This document shows, piece after piece, positions 34,843 to 42,245 of a DNA stretch of 42,330 nt (position 1 is the stretch's first letter; each line of letters opens with the position of its first letter). The translations under genes were made by a program, and so were the position numbers. The stretch is taken from NCBI GenBank assembly GCA_011048995.1, contig DSCS01000048.1, positions 1-42,330 on the forward strand, given 5' to 3'. The notes beneath the pieces are model-generated. The model was not told the DNA's origin. It searched no databases and saw only the letters and a list, made by a program, of their open reading frames with translations. The stretch comes from Bacillota bacterium (GTDB lineage: Bacteria; Macinerneyibacteriota; Macinerneyibacteria; Macinerneyibacteriales; DSCS01).

Positions 34843-35787
34843 TTAGTGGTGGGATGCCACCTTCTCATAGTCGATCTTATAAATATTCGCCCCATCGGAA
34901 ACATATAAAAGGCTCTCTTTACGATTCACAGCTATTTTTAATTCCACTCTCTCCTGGTGTTCACCCGGAGGAAAAGAAACCATCGCCAGTTCCTGCCCCT
35001 TCAGATTCATCAAACTGATAAAAGGATTCAGTTCCTGTTTTCGAAGAGCCGGCTTTTCTCCGCTAAAGAAAGCGGCTATGATCAGCTTCGCCTCTTCATC
35101 AAGTGCCAAATCGGATAAGACTTCGATCTTGTCTCCACTGCTGTTCCTAAGCCCTTTCAGGACCCTCCCGGGCAAAGGAATTCTGTGAACCGTCCCGTTG
35201 TCCCGCTCATAGATCTTGAGAGACACTGAAGGCGTCTTATAGGCTAAAAGAACATAGTTTTCACTGATATCAAAAAGGACGGGCAATGCCTCTTTATCCT
35301 TTTCAAGAAAAATAAACTCCCCCGTCTGCTCTCCCGCTGTTCTGATCAGAGGCCTGTCTTCTTTGCATTCGTCTTCACATATATAGTAGACAATCTCATT
35401 GAAAAGTTTGAGATCCGCGACCTTCTCATCAGCCGGTTTAGATTCCAGATACCCATAATCATACGAATAAAGAGAGAACCGGCTGTTCCCTTTGTCATAG
35501 AGACAAATCTGATTTTCTCCTGAAGCGATTGCGGTAATAGAGCTGATCTCGTACGGTTTTGTCCCGATTGACTGATTAAAATAATTCCGACGTCCATCAT
35601 CCTCTACCATAAAGACCGTATTAGAGGAGTAAAGTCCGAACAACGTTCCCTTTTCTGTTATGGCTAACCCTTCGCAGTGATTCCCTTCACTGAACAGGCT
35701 TGACTGGATTTGAACAGGCCTTCTTTGCATTCGGCACGCTCCCGTGAAAAAAATCAAGGAGAGTAAGCAGCAGAAAAGTCTCCCCAT
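34843..35787 (-). CDS. Putative beta-propeller lipoprotein
   Basis: 314 residues from the ATG at 35787 (AAGGAGG 9 nt upstream); the frame extends 12 codons further without a site. A hydrophobic signal peptide ends in FFTGAC with a probable lipidated C18, a somewhat atypical lipobox. The rest is repetitive beta-rich sequence with pairs such as LAITEKGTLFGL and CLYDKGNSRFSLYSYD, typical of 6-bladed propellers of the NHL or BF3164 style. No catalytic motif is visible. Divergent from the M3 peptidase gene, with a small inverted repeat between them. Confidence 0.68.
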   Translation of the reverse strand: MGRLFCCLLSLIFFTGACRMQRRPVQIQSSLFSEGNHCEGLAITEKGTLFGLYSSNTVFMVEDDGRRNYFNQSIGTKPYEISSITAIASGENQICLYDKGNSRFSLYSYDYGYLESKPADEKVADLKLFNEIVYYICEDECKEDRPLIRTAGEQTGEFIFLEKDKEALPVLFDISENYVLLAYKTPSVSLKIYERDNGTVHRIPLPGRVLKGLRNSSGDKIEVLSDLALDEEAKLIIAAFFSGEKPALRKQELNPFISLMNLKGQELAMVSFPPGEHQERVELKIAVNRKESLLYVSDGANIYKIDYEKVASHH

Positions 35788-35814
35788 TGTCCTGAGCCTC
35801 CTTATTTTCCTTTT

Positions 35815-35843
35815 ATCGTACAAGCGAACGACACTCCGGTCAA
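35815..35843 (-). promoter_or_regulatory. Promoter for the propeller-like lipoprotein gene
   Basis: TTGACC (35838-35843) and TACGAT (35815-35820) on the minus strand with a 17-nt spacer. Confidence 0.6.
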
Positions 35844-35866
35844 GACACTGTCAATTTTTTCATACC

Positions 35867-35888
35867 ATTTCGTTTCGCTATACGAAAT
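35867..35888. promoter_or_regulatory. Inverted repeat between divergent promoters, possible operator
   Basis: ATTTCGT (35867-35873) and ACGAAAT (35882-35888) form a 7-bp inverted repeat with an 8-base centre. It lies between the minus-strand promoter of the lipoprotein gene and the plus-strand promoter of the peptidase gene, ending 4 nt before the -35 of the latter. Placement suits a repressor or activator site; no regulator gene is adjacent. Confidence 0.4.
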
Positions 35889-35892
35889 TTAC

Positions 35893-35920
35893 TTGACAAA
35901 ACCATTTCTTCTTTTATACT
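35893..35920 (+). promoter_or_regulatory. Promoter for the M3 peptidase gene
   Basis: TTGACA (35893-35898) and TATACT (35915-35920) with a 16-nt spacer; AAGGAGGAG follows just before the ATG at 35941. Confidence 0.78.
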
Positions 35921-35940
35921 GAGACAAACAAGGAGGAGTC

Positions 35941-37467
35941 ATGGCAGACAACAACAAAACGCTTATCCAAATAGGAAAAGAACTGAAAGAACTCTACGTC
36001 ACGAAAAGCCGTTTGGGCTGGGCCTACTACACTACCGGGTATGATTTCGGTATCCAAGAGGCCAATGATAAAATCACAGATTACCTGAAAGACAAAAAAA
36101 GGTTTGAGACCCTTTGCTCCATCCGGGACAATGCTGCCGGCCCTGAAGAAAAGCGACGGGCGGATATCCTCTTTAAATCCTTTGAAAGTTTTCATCTGTC
36201 CGATGAGATCGTCAAGATCGCAAAAGAGACCCAGATCCTTACCAATAAACTGTCCGGCATCCTGAACTCCCATCGCAGCCACATCGACGGCAAAGAAGTC
36301 ACCTCCTTGGATATTCAGCAGATTCTTTCTGAAAGTCCCGACAGAGAGCTGCGCAAAAAAGCCTTTCTGGCCCGGGCTCAGGTCAACAAACCGATGATCG
36401 AAGGCGGGTTCATTGATTTGCTTAACTTGCGAAAAGATTATGCTAAAGCCTACGGCGCTGAGAATTATGTCTCCCTGTCTTTGGAAAAACAAGACCTTAA
36501 TAAAGAGGTTTTTACGGGTTGGGAAAAAGCTGTCAATAAAAAACTTCCGGAATTGAAACGCGTACGCGCAAAATACGCAAAACAATATCTCCAAGACGAC
36601 ACAGTTTATCCCTGGGACAAAGATTATATTCGTAGCCGGCTGGCCCCCGTTTTGAATACGCAGATCAACATGACAAATTTCTATGATTATATTCGCACCT
36701 TTTTTGCCCACTTCGGATACAACCTGGATGACTACAACATCACTTACGACCTCTTCTCCCGCAAAAACAAATCGGAATGGGGCTACAACTTCCCTATTGA
36801 AACCGCAAAAGACTCACGGATCCTGGCCAATATCAAGGACCGCTTTCATGAGTTCCGCGTCCTGCTCCATGAAACGGGGCACGCCCTGCATTCCTACCTC
36901 AACGACCCGGAAAAAGTCGTTCTTAATATGGGGATTTCCGGTATCATCTCTGAAGGCATCGCTAATCTCTTCGGTGGATTTATGTCCAAACCCCTCTTTT
37001 ATCAACAATTTTTCGGAGATGACCTTAAAGCGGTTGAAAAGCAATTTGGCGCTTTAAAAGAGTGGCAAAAAGCCCATATTTTACAGCCTGTCCCGGGGAT
37101 TCTTTTCGACCAACGACTCTACACGACACCGATCAAAACGGCTGAAGACATCCATACTCTGAAACGAACCTTAGACCAAGATCTGGGCGCAACAGCACCC
37201 TACGGAGACGAACCTGTCTGGGCTTATCGTATCCATCATACGACTCATCCTGTTTACCTGCATAACTACTTTATGGGAGATGTGACCTGCGCCATGCTGG
37301 AAAAGGTATTCAAAAAAAAGGCCGGAGTCAACAAAATAGAAGAAAAACCGGAAGCGTTTGCCAGGTTCCTTTACGATGAAGTGATAGCGCCGTCAGGGCT
37401 GTATGCTTATCCTGAACTGTTCAAGCGCATTTCCGGAGAAGATTTCTCATTGAAATACGTCCTGTGA
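35941..37467 (+). CDS. M3-family oligoendopeptidase (zinc metallopeptidase)
   Basis: 508 residues. The zinc site is LLHETGHALH (H310, E311, H314) with the third ligand E338 in IISEGIANLFGG, the gluzincin spacing of peptidase family M3. The C-terminal HHTTHPVYLHNYFMGD region has the conserved His and Tyr residues near the active site. No signal peptide is seen, so it acts in the cytoplasm, cutting short peptides. This fits a peptide- or amino-acid-fermenting lifestyle. It is a monocistronic gene with its own promoter and terminator. Confidence 0.93.
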   Translation: MADNNKTLIQIGKELKELYVTKSRLGWAYYTTGYDFGIQEANDKITDYLKDKKRFETLCSIRDNAAGPEEKRRADILFKSFESFHLSDEIVKIAKETQILTNKLSGILNSHRSHIDGKEVTSLDIQQILSESPDRELRKKAFLARAQVNKPMIEGGFIDLLNLRKDYAKAYGAENYVSLSLEKQDLNKEVFTGWEKAVNKKLPELKRVRAKYAKQYLQDDTVYPWDKDYIRSRLAPVLNTQINMTNFYDYIRTFFAHFGYNLDDYNITYDLFSRKNKSEWGYNFPIETAKDSRILANIKDRFHEFRVLLHETGHALHSYLNDPEKVVLNMGISGIISEGIANLFGGFMSKPLFYQQFFGDDLKAVEKQFGALKEWQKAHILQPVPGILFDQRLYTTPIKTAEDIHTLKRTLDQDLGATAPYGDEPVWAYRIHHTTHPVYLHNYFMGDVTCAMLEKVFKKKAGVNKIEEKPEAFARFLYDEVIAPSGLYAYPELFKRISGEDFSLKYVL

Positions 37468-37490
37468 TCTTTCATTGAATAAGGACAAAA

Positions 37491-37522
37491 AAAAAAGCGC
37501 TTCGTAAAGAAGCGCTTTTTTT
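37491..37522 (+). terminator. Bidirectional terminator after the M3 peptidase and tRNA-Ala genes
   Basis: The stem AAAAAAGCGCTTC / GAAGCGCTTTTTT has a 5-base loop and a T run on both strands. It ends the plus-strand peptidase gene and can also end the minus-strand tRNA transcript. Confidence 0.9.
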
Positions 37523-37585
37523 CGAGCTTTTCGCTCTATGGAAAGAAAGGAAAGAGGAGTGTCGGTACGGTTCTGCCAAAACCGA

Positions 37586-37658
37586 TGGAGCTAACGAGAC
37601 TCGAACTCGTGACCTCTTGACTGCCAGTCAAGCGCTCTCCCAGCTGAGCTATAGCCCC
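37586..37658 (-). tRNA. tRNA-Ala (anticodon GGC)
   Basis: 73 nt without encoded CCA. The 5' end reads GGGGCTA and pairs with TAGCTCC at the 3' end, including the G3-U70 wobble pair that identifies alanine tRNA. The D arm has AGCTCAGCTGGGAGAGC, the anticodon stem CTTGA/TCAAG holds loop CTGGCAG with anticodon GGC, and the T arm has GTTCGAGTC. The discriminator base is A. Confidence 0.97.
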
Positions 37659-37670
37659 TTTTCGAAAGTG

Positions 37671-37698
37671 ATTATACGTATAAAGAACTTCTTGTAAA
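37671..37698 (-). promoter_or_regulatory. Promoter for tRNA-Ala
   Basis: TTTACA (37693-37698) and a perfect TATAAT (37671-37676) on the minus strand with a 16-nt spacer, 13 nt before the mature 5' end. Confidence 0.75.
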
Positions 37699-37706
37699 GA
37701 GAAAAA

Positions 37707-37949
37707 TCATAACATTTCTATCAATACCCATAAAGCGGCTACACCTGATTCGAGCATATTAAAAAGCATGTGGATATGAAAAGCAGGCCAGAGACTTCCG
37801 CTTTTTCACTATGAACTCCGGGGGCAACCACCACAGAACACTTCATCGTCAAAACGGCCAAATGCACTAATGCGAAAAAGAACGCAGGGAGATAGTTTCA
37901 TGATCTCTTCTTTGTTCAAGGGGAATGAGAATGAGCCTCTGGAGTAAAT
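37707..37949 (-). pseudogene. Possible decayed gene remnant in the 380-nt gap between tRNA-Ala and the LysM gene
   Basis: The stretch between the tRNA and the LysM gene holds no intact gene. One minus-strand frame of 81 codons reads as plausible protein (RISAFGRFDDEVFCGGC, then HMLFNMLESGVAALWVLIEM) but is broken by adjacent TAG and TGA codons at 37806-37811. A second frame upstream also reads like protein (DHLSDVPNEFTPEAH). This is consistent with a decayed gene, but no family is recognised and chance is possible. Confidence 0.25.
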
Positions 37950-38000
37950 TCATTAGGAACATCTGATAAATGATCATAATTTCGTTTTCATCCTTTTAAT

Positions 38001-38036
38001 AAAAAAAGAGGGGCTGACCCGCCCCTCCTCAAAAAA
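38001..38036 (-). terminator. Terminator after the LysM/BON gene
   Basis: GAGGGGC and GCCCCTC (38008-38014 and 38021-38027) form a 7-bp stem with a 6-base loop; the minus-strand transcript then runs into seven T. Confidence 0.88.
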
Positions 38037-38038
38037 CA

Positions 38039-38476
38039 TTATCCCTCGATTTTGGGGATACGGATAACCTGGCCGGGATAAATGAGATTCGGATCTTTGA
38101 TGACTTCTCTATTGGCTTCAAAGATCACAGGATACTTCGAGCCTTTCCCGTAATATTTCGCTGCAATTTTGGATAAGGTATCTCCTTTAACGATTGTGTA
38201 AAACTGGCTTACACTTTCGGGTGTGTATGTCAGTTTTTCATCATTGACTTTTTCCACACCTTTCACATTACCGGCCAAAAGGACAGCTTTCTCTTTTGTC
38301 GAGAAAGAGTCACATTTCCCGGCAAGAGCCACCGCCCCATTGTTGAAATCGACTTTCAAGTCCGTCAAACGACCCTCGAAGTTTTTATTCAGCATCTCTG
38401 AAATCTCAGCCGCTTCACTTCCTTTTTTCTTAAACAGATTTTCACCGGCATCTTTGATAAAATCAAACAGTCCCAT
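38039..38476 (-). CDS. BON plus LysM domain protein (Kbp/YgaU-like)
   Basis: 145 residues, nearly the length of E. coli Kbp (149). A BON domain (about 20-80, with LKVDFNNGAVALAGKCDSFS) is followed by a LysM domain (about 92-142, YTIVKGDTLSKIAAKYYGKG ending YPGQVIRIP). In E. coli the protein is cytoplasmic and binds potassium. No signal peptide is visible here, in keeping with that. It follows the DUF937 gene by 61 nt and ends the transcript at a clear terminator. Confidence 0.93.
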   Translation of the reverse strand: MGLFDFIKDAGENLFKKKGSEAAEISEMLNKNFEGRLTDLKVDFNNGAVALAGKCDSFSTKEKAVLLAGNVKGVEKVNDEKLTYTPESVSQFYTIVKGDTLSKIAAKYYGKGSKYPVIFEANREVIKDPNLIYPGQVIRIPKIEG

Positions 38477-38537
38477 ATTCTCCTCCTTTTCTCATTCTTT
38501 AATTATTCTCCATTCGCTATTAGTCTGTTAAAAATAA

Positions 38538-39143
38538 TTATCGTCTCTTTTTGCTTAATAATTTACCTAAAAAGCCGATCCCCTTTTGAGCGATATCGTC
38601 TTTGATATCACCGTCTCCGTCAGCATCCAGGAATTGTGTCAAAATACTCATAGACTGGGGCGCTGTTTTTGCAGCCACTTTTTTTTCTGAGCTGAGCAGC
38701 CCGGCTAAGGCGCTGACATCCAGGCCGTTTTCCTTTTTTGTTTTGCCCAATGCACCTAAAACAACAGGAGCCAACATCATGAGAAGTTTCCCCACAGTTC
38801 CTGAATCCAGTCCTGTGCTTTTTCCCATTTGCTCTTCAGCCACGCCCAATTTGGATCCCAAGACATGCTTGAGGATCCCTTCTCCGGGACCGCTTTGGAA
38901 ATTCCCGAGAAAACCTGACAAATCATTCAGGATAGTTCCGTCATGATCTTTTTCAAGGGCCTGATTCAGTGACTGTGCTCCCTCTTTTTTAGATGCATTA
39001 TTGGCCAACGCTCCCATAAGCAGGCTCAACGCTTGGGGGACGGCGCTTTGTGCAGTCTTTTCTTTCACTCCCAGCTGAGAACTGATACTTTTAATAGCAT
39101 CACCGCTCAATTGGTTGGTTAACGTTTTCATTACAGAGTCCAT
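38538..39143 (-). CDS. DUF937 / YidB-like protein with EF-hand-type loop
   Basis: 201 residues from the ATG at 39143, which follows AAGGAGG; the longer frame would run through the promoter and is rejected. The helical DUF937 body (about 10-130) has the repeated pattern LGVKEKTAQSAVPQALSLLMGALANN-like segments (as QSAVPQALSLLMGA) and LLMMLAPVVLGALGK. Near the C-terminus FLDADGDGDIKDDI resembles a calcium-binding EF-hand or dockerin loop, which recurs in this family. Function is unknown. It is driven by the strongest promoter in the window and paired with the LysM/BON gene. Confidence 0.85.
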   Translation of the reverse strand: MDSVMKTLTNQLSGDAIKSISSQLGVKEKTAQSAVPQALSLLMGALANNASKKEGAQSLNQALEKDHDGTILNDLSGFLGNFQSGPGEGILKHVLGSKLGVAEEQMGKSTGLDSGTVGKLLMMLAPVVLGALGKTKKENGLDVSALAGLLSSEKKVAAKTAPQSMSILTQFLDADGDGDIKDDIAQKGIGFLGKLLSKKRR

Positions 39144-39218
39144 AATACACAAACCTCCTTGGTTTCTGCCTGACTCCTTAATGGTCAAACTTTTCGGGAA
39201 TTTCGACAGGATAATTGC

Positions 39219-39247
39219 ATTATACGCCTGAAACAAGGGCGGGTCAA
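39219..39247 (-). promoter_or_regulatory. Strong promoter for the DUF937-LysM pair
   Basis: TTGACC (39242-39247) and a perfect TATAAT (39219-39224) on the minus strand with a 17-nt spacer. The -35 element directly abuts the inverted-repeat element at 39248-39362. Confidence 0.82.
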
Positions 39248-39362
39248 GAGGGGTCGCGTCCAGCACTCAACAAAAAAAATTAAAAAAGAAATTTTCAGGA
39301 AAGGGGTGAATCACAAATATGGAAAACTTCTTATAATCATTGAGTGCCGGGCGCGACCCCCT
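39248..39362. repeat. 115-bp element with 23-bp imperfect inverted ends (MITE/REP-like)
   Basis: The ends 39248-39270 and 39340-39362 are inverted copies matching at 19 of 23 positions, sharing GGGGTCGCG and CACTCAA cores. The 69-bp interior is A/T-rich and encodes nothing. It lies between the thioredoxin-like gene stop and the DUF937 promoter. It could act as a terminator-like hairpin, a REP-type sequence or a small non-autonomous mobile element. A related sequence in opposite orientation begins at 42257. Confidence 0.6.
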
Positions 39363-39367
39363 ATTTA

Positions 39368-39880
39368 TCATAATCCATCCAGGAAAGTGCGCAATCTCTT
39401 GATCCCTTCCCTTCCTTCGGGCCTGTCGGAAAGATACAGGTCTGTCTCTAAAAAGAGAACGCGCCCGCTAATGTCCATGATGAATTTAGCGGGGAAAGTG
39501 GGAATGTTGAGCTTTTTCCATTGTTTAAAATGAGGATCCGGAAAAATATATGTAAAATCCATTCCTGTTTCTTGGAGATAGATCTTTTCCAGGGCCTTAT
39601 CTTCATGTCCTTCGGTGATTCCGATGAAAATGATTTTATCTTTGTATTTCTGGTAAAGCTTATTTATTACGGCCTTTTCTTCTTCACAATAATGACATCC
39701 GATGTTTTTAAAGAGATAGATAAATATATAGGGAGGATAGCTCTTCTGTTGCATTAACCCGACGTTATACTGAGTCAAGTTTTCTTTTAAAGCAGCCTGC
39801 CCCCAAAGGATGCTGAGGACACTGATAACTGACAGGAAACACCCCAAAATAATCTTAAACGGAGCTGATGTATACTTCAT
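39368..39880 (-). CDS. Membrane-anchored thioredoxin-fold protein (CHYC)
   Basis: 170 residues from the ATG at 39880; the frame runs 20 codons further upstream but that lies deep in the preceding gene. A single N-terminal membrane segment (about 9-28) anchors a periplasmic TlpA/redoxin-like domain. The redox motif is GCHYC (C62, C65), followed by KIIFIGITEG and a proline-containing IPTFPAKFIMD near the cis-proline position. It probably forms, breaks or transfers disulfides outside the membrane. It is the last gene of the peptide/propeller cassette, overlapping the propeller gene by 26 nt; the cysteine peptide and the lipoproteins are candidate partners (inference). Confidence 0.8.
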   Translation of the reverse strand: MKYTSAPFKIILGCFLSVISVLSILWGQAALKENLTQYNVGLMQQKSYPPYIFIYLFKNIGCHYCEEEKAVINKLYQKYKDKIIFIGITEGHEDKALEKIYLQETGMDFTYIFPDPHFKQWKKLNIPTFPAKFIMDISGRVLFLETDLYLSDRPEGREGIKRLRTFLDGL

Positions 39881-40802
39881 TTTCTCTGAAAAAATAGACA
39901 ATATCATCATGGATGAAGAAAACTCTGAATTTTTTATCAATCGTATAGATCTTCTGACGATTCAGGTCAAGATCATAAACAGATAAATATGTTGTAATCT
40001 TTGGCTCATCCCCCTTGTTAATTGAACTCATGTCATAGCATAAGACATAGAGGTTCTTTTTATAAACTTGCATTTTTGTCACATAAAAACGCTCCGGGGT
40101 ATTTTCAGCTGCGTTATAAGCCTTTGAATCCATGTTCAAGAAAGGTTGTTTTATCTCTTTGATCTTTTCACCTGTAATGAGGTCATATTTTGCGATTTTG
40201 TTTTGAAACGTATACCCGACAAAAAGGTGATCATCGGTACATACTGAATCAGTATAATTCATCGAAAGCTTTTTCATTGCATTATCATATTGATCTGCAG
40301 AGACAAGGTCTTCTTCAAACTTTTTTTCTTTCATGTTAAAAATGGAGTATAGCTTATCCGTATTCACAGGGATTAATCCTAAGATAAGCCTATCTGTCTT
40401 ATAGGTGGTGATGTCATGAGACAACCCTTCTTGAGGAATATTAATCGTGTCAATGAACCCGGATCGGTCAAAAATATTAATTCTGTGAAGGCTCTGATCA
40501 ATAATATAAATATTATCACCTGAAGCCATATATAAGGCCCTTGACCATAACTCACCCGGGCCTTTTCCCCTCCGAGCAATAACTTCAATATTTTTGAACT
40601 CTTTATCACATGCAACCAAACGCCGTGATAATCCATCGAGAATGACAAAAGAATCACTTAATACCGTAACATCAGTGATTTCACTCACTTCTTTGATTGA
40701 TGTTATTTTTTCTGTCTTCAGATCTATAAAGTCAAACTGCTCTTTTCGGCAGGAAAAGAACAACGGCAAAACAATTAATAAAAATGCAGCTTTCAGCTTC
40801 AT
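39855..40802 (-). CDS. 6-bladed beta-propeller lipoprotein B of the peptide cassette
   Basis: 315 residues. The signal peptide ends at LFFSC, giving lipidated C18. The remainder has repeated beta-blade sequence, such as ITDVTVLSDSFVILDG, RRGKGPGELWSRALYMAS and NIYIIDQSLHRINIFDRSG, in the style of the BF3164-type 6-bladed propellers; the GKGPGE signature is typical. It probably sits on the periplasmic or outer face as a binding protein. Its start overlaps the stop of the other propeller gene by 4 nt (ATGA), so the two are made together. Confidence 0.85.
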   Translation of the reverse strand: MKLKAAFLLIVLPLFFSCRKEQFDFIDLKTEKITSIKEVSEITDVTVLSDSFVILDGLSRRLVACDKEFKNIEVIARRGKGPGELWSRALYMASGDNIYIIDQSLHRINIFDRSGFIDTINIPQEGLSHDITTYKTDRLILGLIPVNTDKLYSIFNMKEKKFEEDLVSADQYDNAMKKLSMNYTDSVCTDDHLFVGYTFQNKIAKYDLITGEKIKEIKQPFLNMDSKAYNAAENTPERFYVTKMQVYKKNLYVLCYDMSSINKGDEPKITTYLSVYDLDLNRQKIYTIDKKFRVFFIHDDIVYFFRENEVYISSV

Positions 40803-41896
40803 CTCTCTTCAACCTCCTGAAATTTCAAATCATCCTTGTCAACACAGGCAATAATCCGGGTTCCGAGATCAAAAACAAAAAATACTTTCCTCTTGTTGCT
40901 TACCATATGGGTAATGTCATCTTCTCTATCTTGGGCCATTTGGAAGAACATCGTTTTATTTGTCTCCAAATTCTTTTTGTAAAGAATCAGCTTTTTATTG
41001 ATCTCTCCATTCACCGTATAATAGAGGTCGTCGCCCTCGATGCAAAAGGCCTTGATATGTTGAATTTCATCCTCAGGAGAAAACTCAGTTTTGTTAACCA
41101 TATCGATGCTGTAGGAACCGACTTGCTGAAACCTTTCATCATAGGTCTCCATCCGGTTTTGGAAAGGCCAGATGACAAAGAGTCTGTCACCTGATGAGAA
41201 AAAACGAACCGAATTGACTACGCTGTCAAATGATTTTCTTTTTCCAGCACACTTGACATATGTCCCATCCTGCTTATAAACCAATAGAGCAGGCTCTCCT
41301 TTTCCAGAATAATAATTATCCGTTAAAAGAAAATCATTCCAAAAGATAAACTCCCGACATTTTTCTTCCAACTTAATCGTGCCCCTTTTCTGTCCTGAAT
41401 TCAAAGATATTTTGTGTATTGTTTTAAGGGGAGCATTCAAAACATACAGATCATCTCCTGAAACTTCCATATCATAATATTTACGCTTTTCTTCTGATTT
41501 GAATATTCTTATCCCATTCGTTAAATCCATCACGTACCCATAAAAAAGAGTCGGTCCCATCAACAGGCGATCTTCACTTATTAATACTTTTTTTGAAGAC
41601 CCCCAAAGAGTTAAAGAATACGGAAGATCAATCTGATACTCTTTATCCAGTTCTCCTTCTTTTTTCTCCTGAAAAACAACCTCCATAAAAGAGAATTTCG
41701 TTCTAAAATTGCTCTGGTTGATTTTAATAATCTTATTCATTTCCTCGTGACCAGCTTCTATAAGTGCATCGTCATTTCCAAGTAGATCATCATCTTTTTG
41801 ACTGGAATTATCATACCCCCCTTGTTCTCCGGAAACACATTGTGTAAGCTGAGATAAGGCTAAAAACAATATCAAGACAATAAAATGAAACTTCAC
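40799..41896 (-). CDS. 6-bladed beta-propeller lipoprotein A of the peptide cassette
   Basis: 365 residues beginning with GTG at 41896 behind AGGGGA. The signal peptide ends LSQLTQC (C20); glutamine before the cysteine makes it an atypical lipobox. An acidic spacer (about 25-50) leads to a beta-propeller-like body with RLLMGPTLFYGYVMDLTNG, DLYVLNAPLKTIHKIS and DRLFVIWPFQNRMETYDE. It is about 50 residues longer than propeller B and not a close copy of it. It comes first after the peptide gene, from which it is separated by a 12-bp hairpin. Confidence 0.8.
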   Translation of the reverse strand: MKFHFIVLILFLALSQLTQCVSGEQGGYDNSSQKDDDLLGNDDALIEAGHEEMNKIIKINQSNFRTKFSFMEVVFQEKKEGELDKEYQIDLPYSLTLWGSSKKVLISEDRLLMGPTLFYGYVMDLTNGIRIFKSEEKRKYYDMEVSGDDLYVLNAPLKTIHKISLNSGQKRGTIKLEEKCREFIFWNDFLLTDNYYSGKGEPALLVYKQDGTYVKCAGKRKSFDSVVNSVRFFSSGDRLFVIWPFQNRMETYDERFQQVGSYSIDMVNKTEFSPEDEIQHIKAFCIEGDDLYYTVNGEINKKLILYKKNLETNKTMFFQMAQDREDDITHMVSNKRKVFFVFDLGTRIIACVDKDDLKFQEVEER

Positions 41897-41916
41897 GACA
41901 TCCCCTTTCGAGTTAT

Positions 41917-41951
41917 AATTTCCCCTCCGTTCTTAAAAACGGAGGGGAATT
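41917..41951 (-). promoter_or_regulatory. Strong intercistronic hairpin between the peptide and propeller genes
   Basis: TTCCCCTCCGTT (41920-41931) and AACGGAGGGGAA (41938-41949) form a 12-bp perfect stem with a 6-base loop, extended by AAT/ATT across a bulge. No T run follows, so it looks like a partial terminator, processing or 3'-stabilising element that would raise peptide mRNA above that of the downstream genes. Confidence 0.7.
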
Positions 41952-41954
41952 GGC

Positions 41955-42158
41955 TCAACTGAAGATAGCTCTACCGACATCAATGAGGTAGATAACACCA
42001 CATGCCAGCTCACCAAGATTAGATTCGGCATGATCCAGGCATTCATTAAGATCATCTTTGGCATCCTGCATTGTGTAATTATCATCTTCTGCAAAAAGGT
42101 TTGTTGCAGGAGCTAAAAGAAGCCCGAACATGAGGATAAAAACAATCACCTTTTTCAT
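41955..42158 (-). CDS. Small secreted two-cysteine peptide precursor
   Basis: 67 residues. A clear signal peptide (about 1-23: KK, a hydrophobic core, then NLFA with probable cleavage before EDD) leaves a mature peptide of about 44 residues. The mature part is acidic in its first half, helical in style, with cysteines C40 and C53 and a hydrophobic C-terminal GVIYLIDVGRAIF stretch. The ribosome binding site AAGGAGGTGA (42163-42172) matches the 16S anti-Shine-Dalgarno sequence over its full length, implying high expression. I recognise no family. It recalls the NVEALA-type small peptides found beside propeller lipoproteins in Bacteroidota, but the sequence is not that motif. Confidence 0.75.
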   Translation of the reverse strand: MKKVIVFILMFGLLLAPATNLFAEDDNYTMQDAKDDLNECLDHAESNLGELACGVIYLIDVGRAIFS

Positions 42159-42208
42159 CCTCTCACCTCCTTTCTTCCCTTTGCGCGCTCAAGGAGTGAT
42201 TATTATCT

Positions 42209-42236
42209 ATGTTATAGGGCTGAAAGGTCTTGTCAA
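42209..42236 (-). promoter_or_regulatory. Possible promoter for the peptide cassette
   Basis: TTGACA (42231-42236) and TAACAT (42209-42214, four of six consensus bases) on the minus strand with a 16-nt spacer, about 50 nt before the peptide start. Confidence 0.5.
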
Positions 42237-42245
42237 TCAGGCAAT

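Noticed and set aside
35914-36711. Minus-strand open frame of 265 codons
   Set aside because: Antisense to the M3 peptidase and its promoter region; the peptidase frame has the zinc motif.
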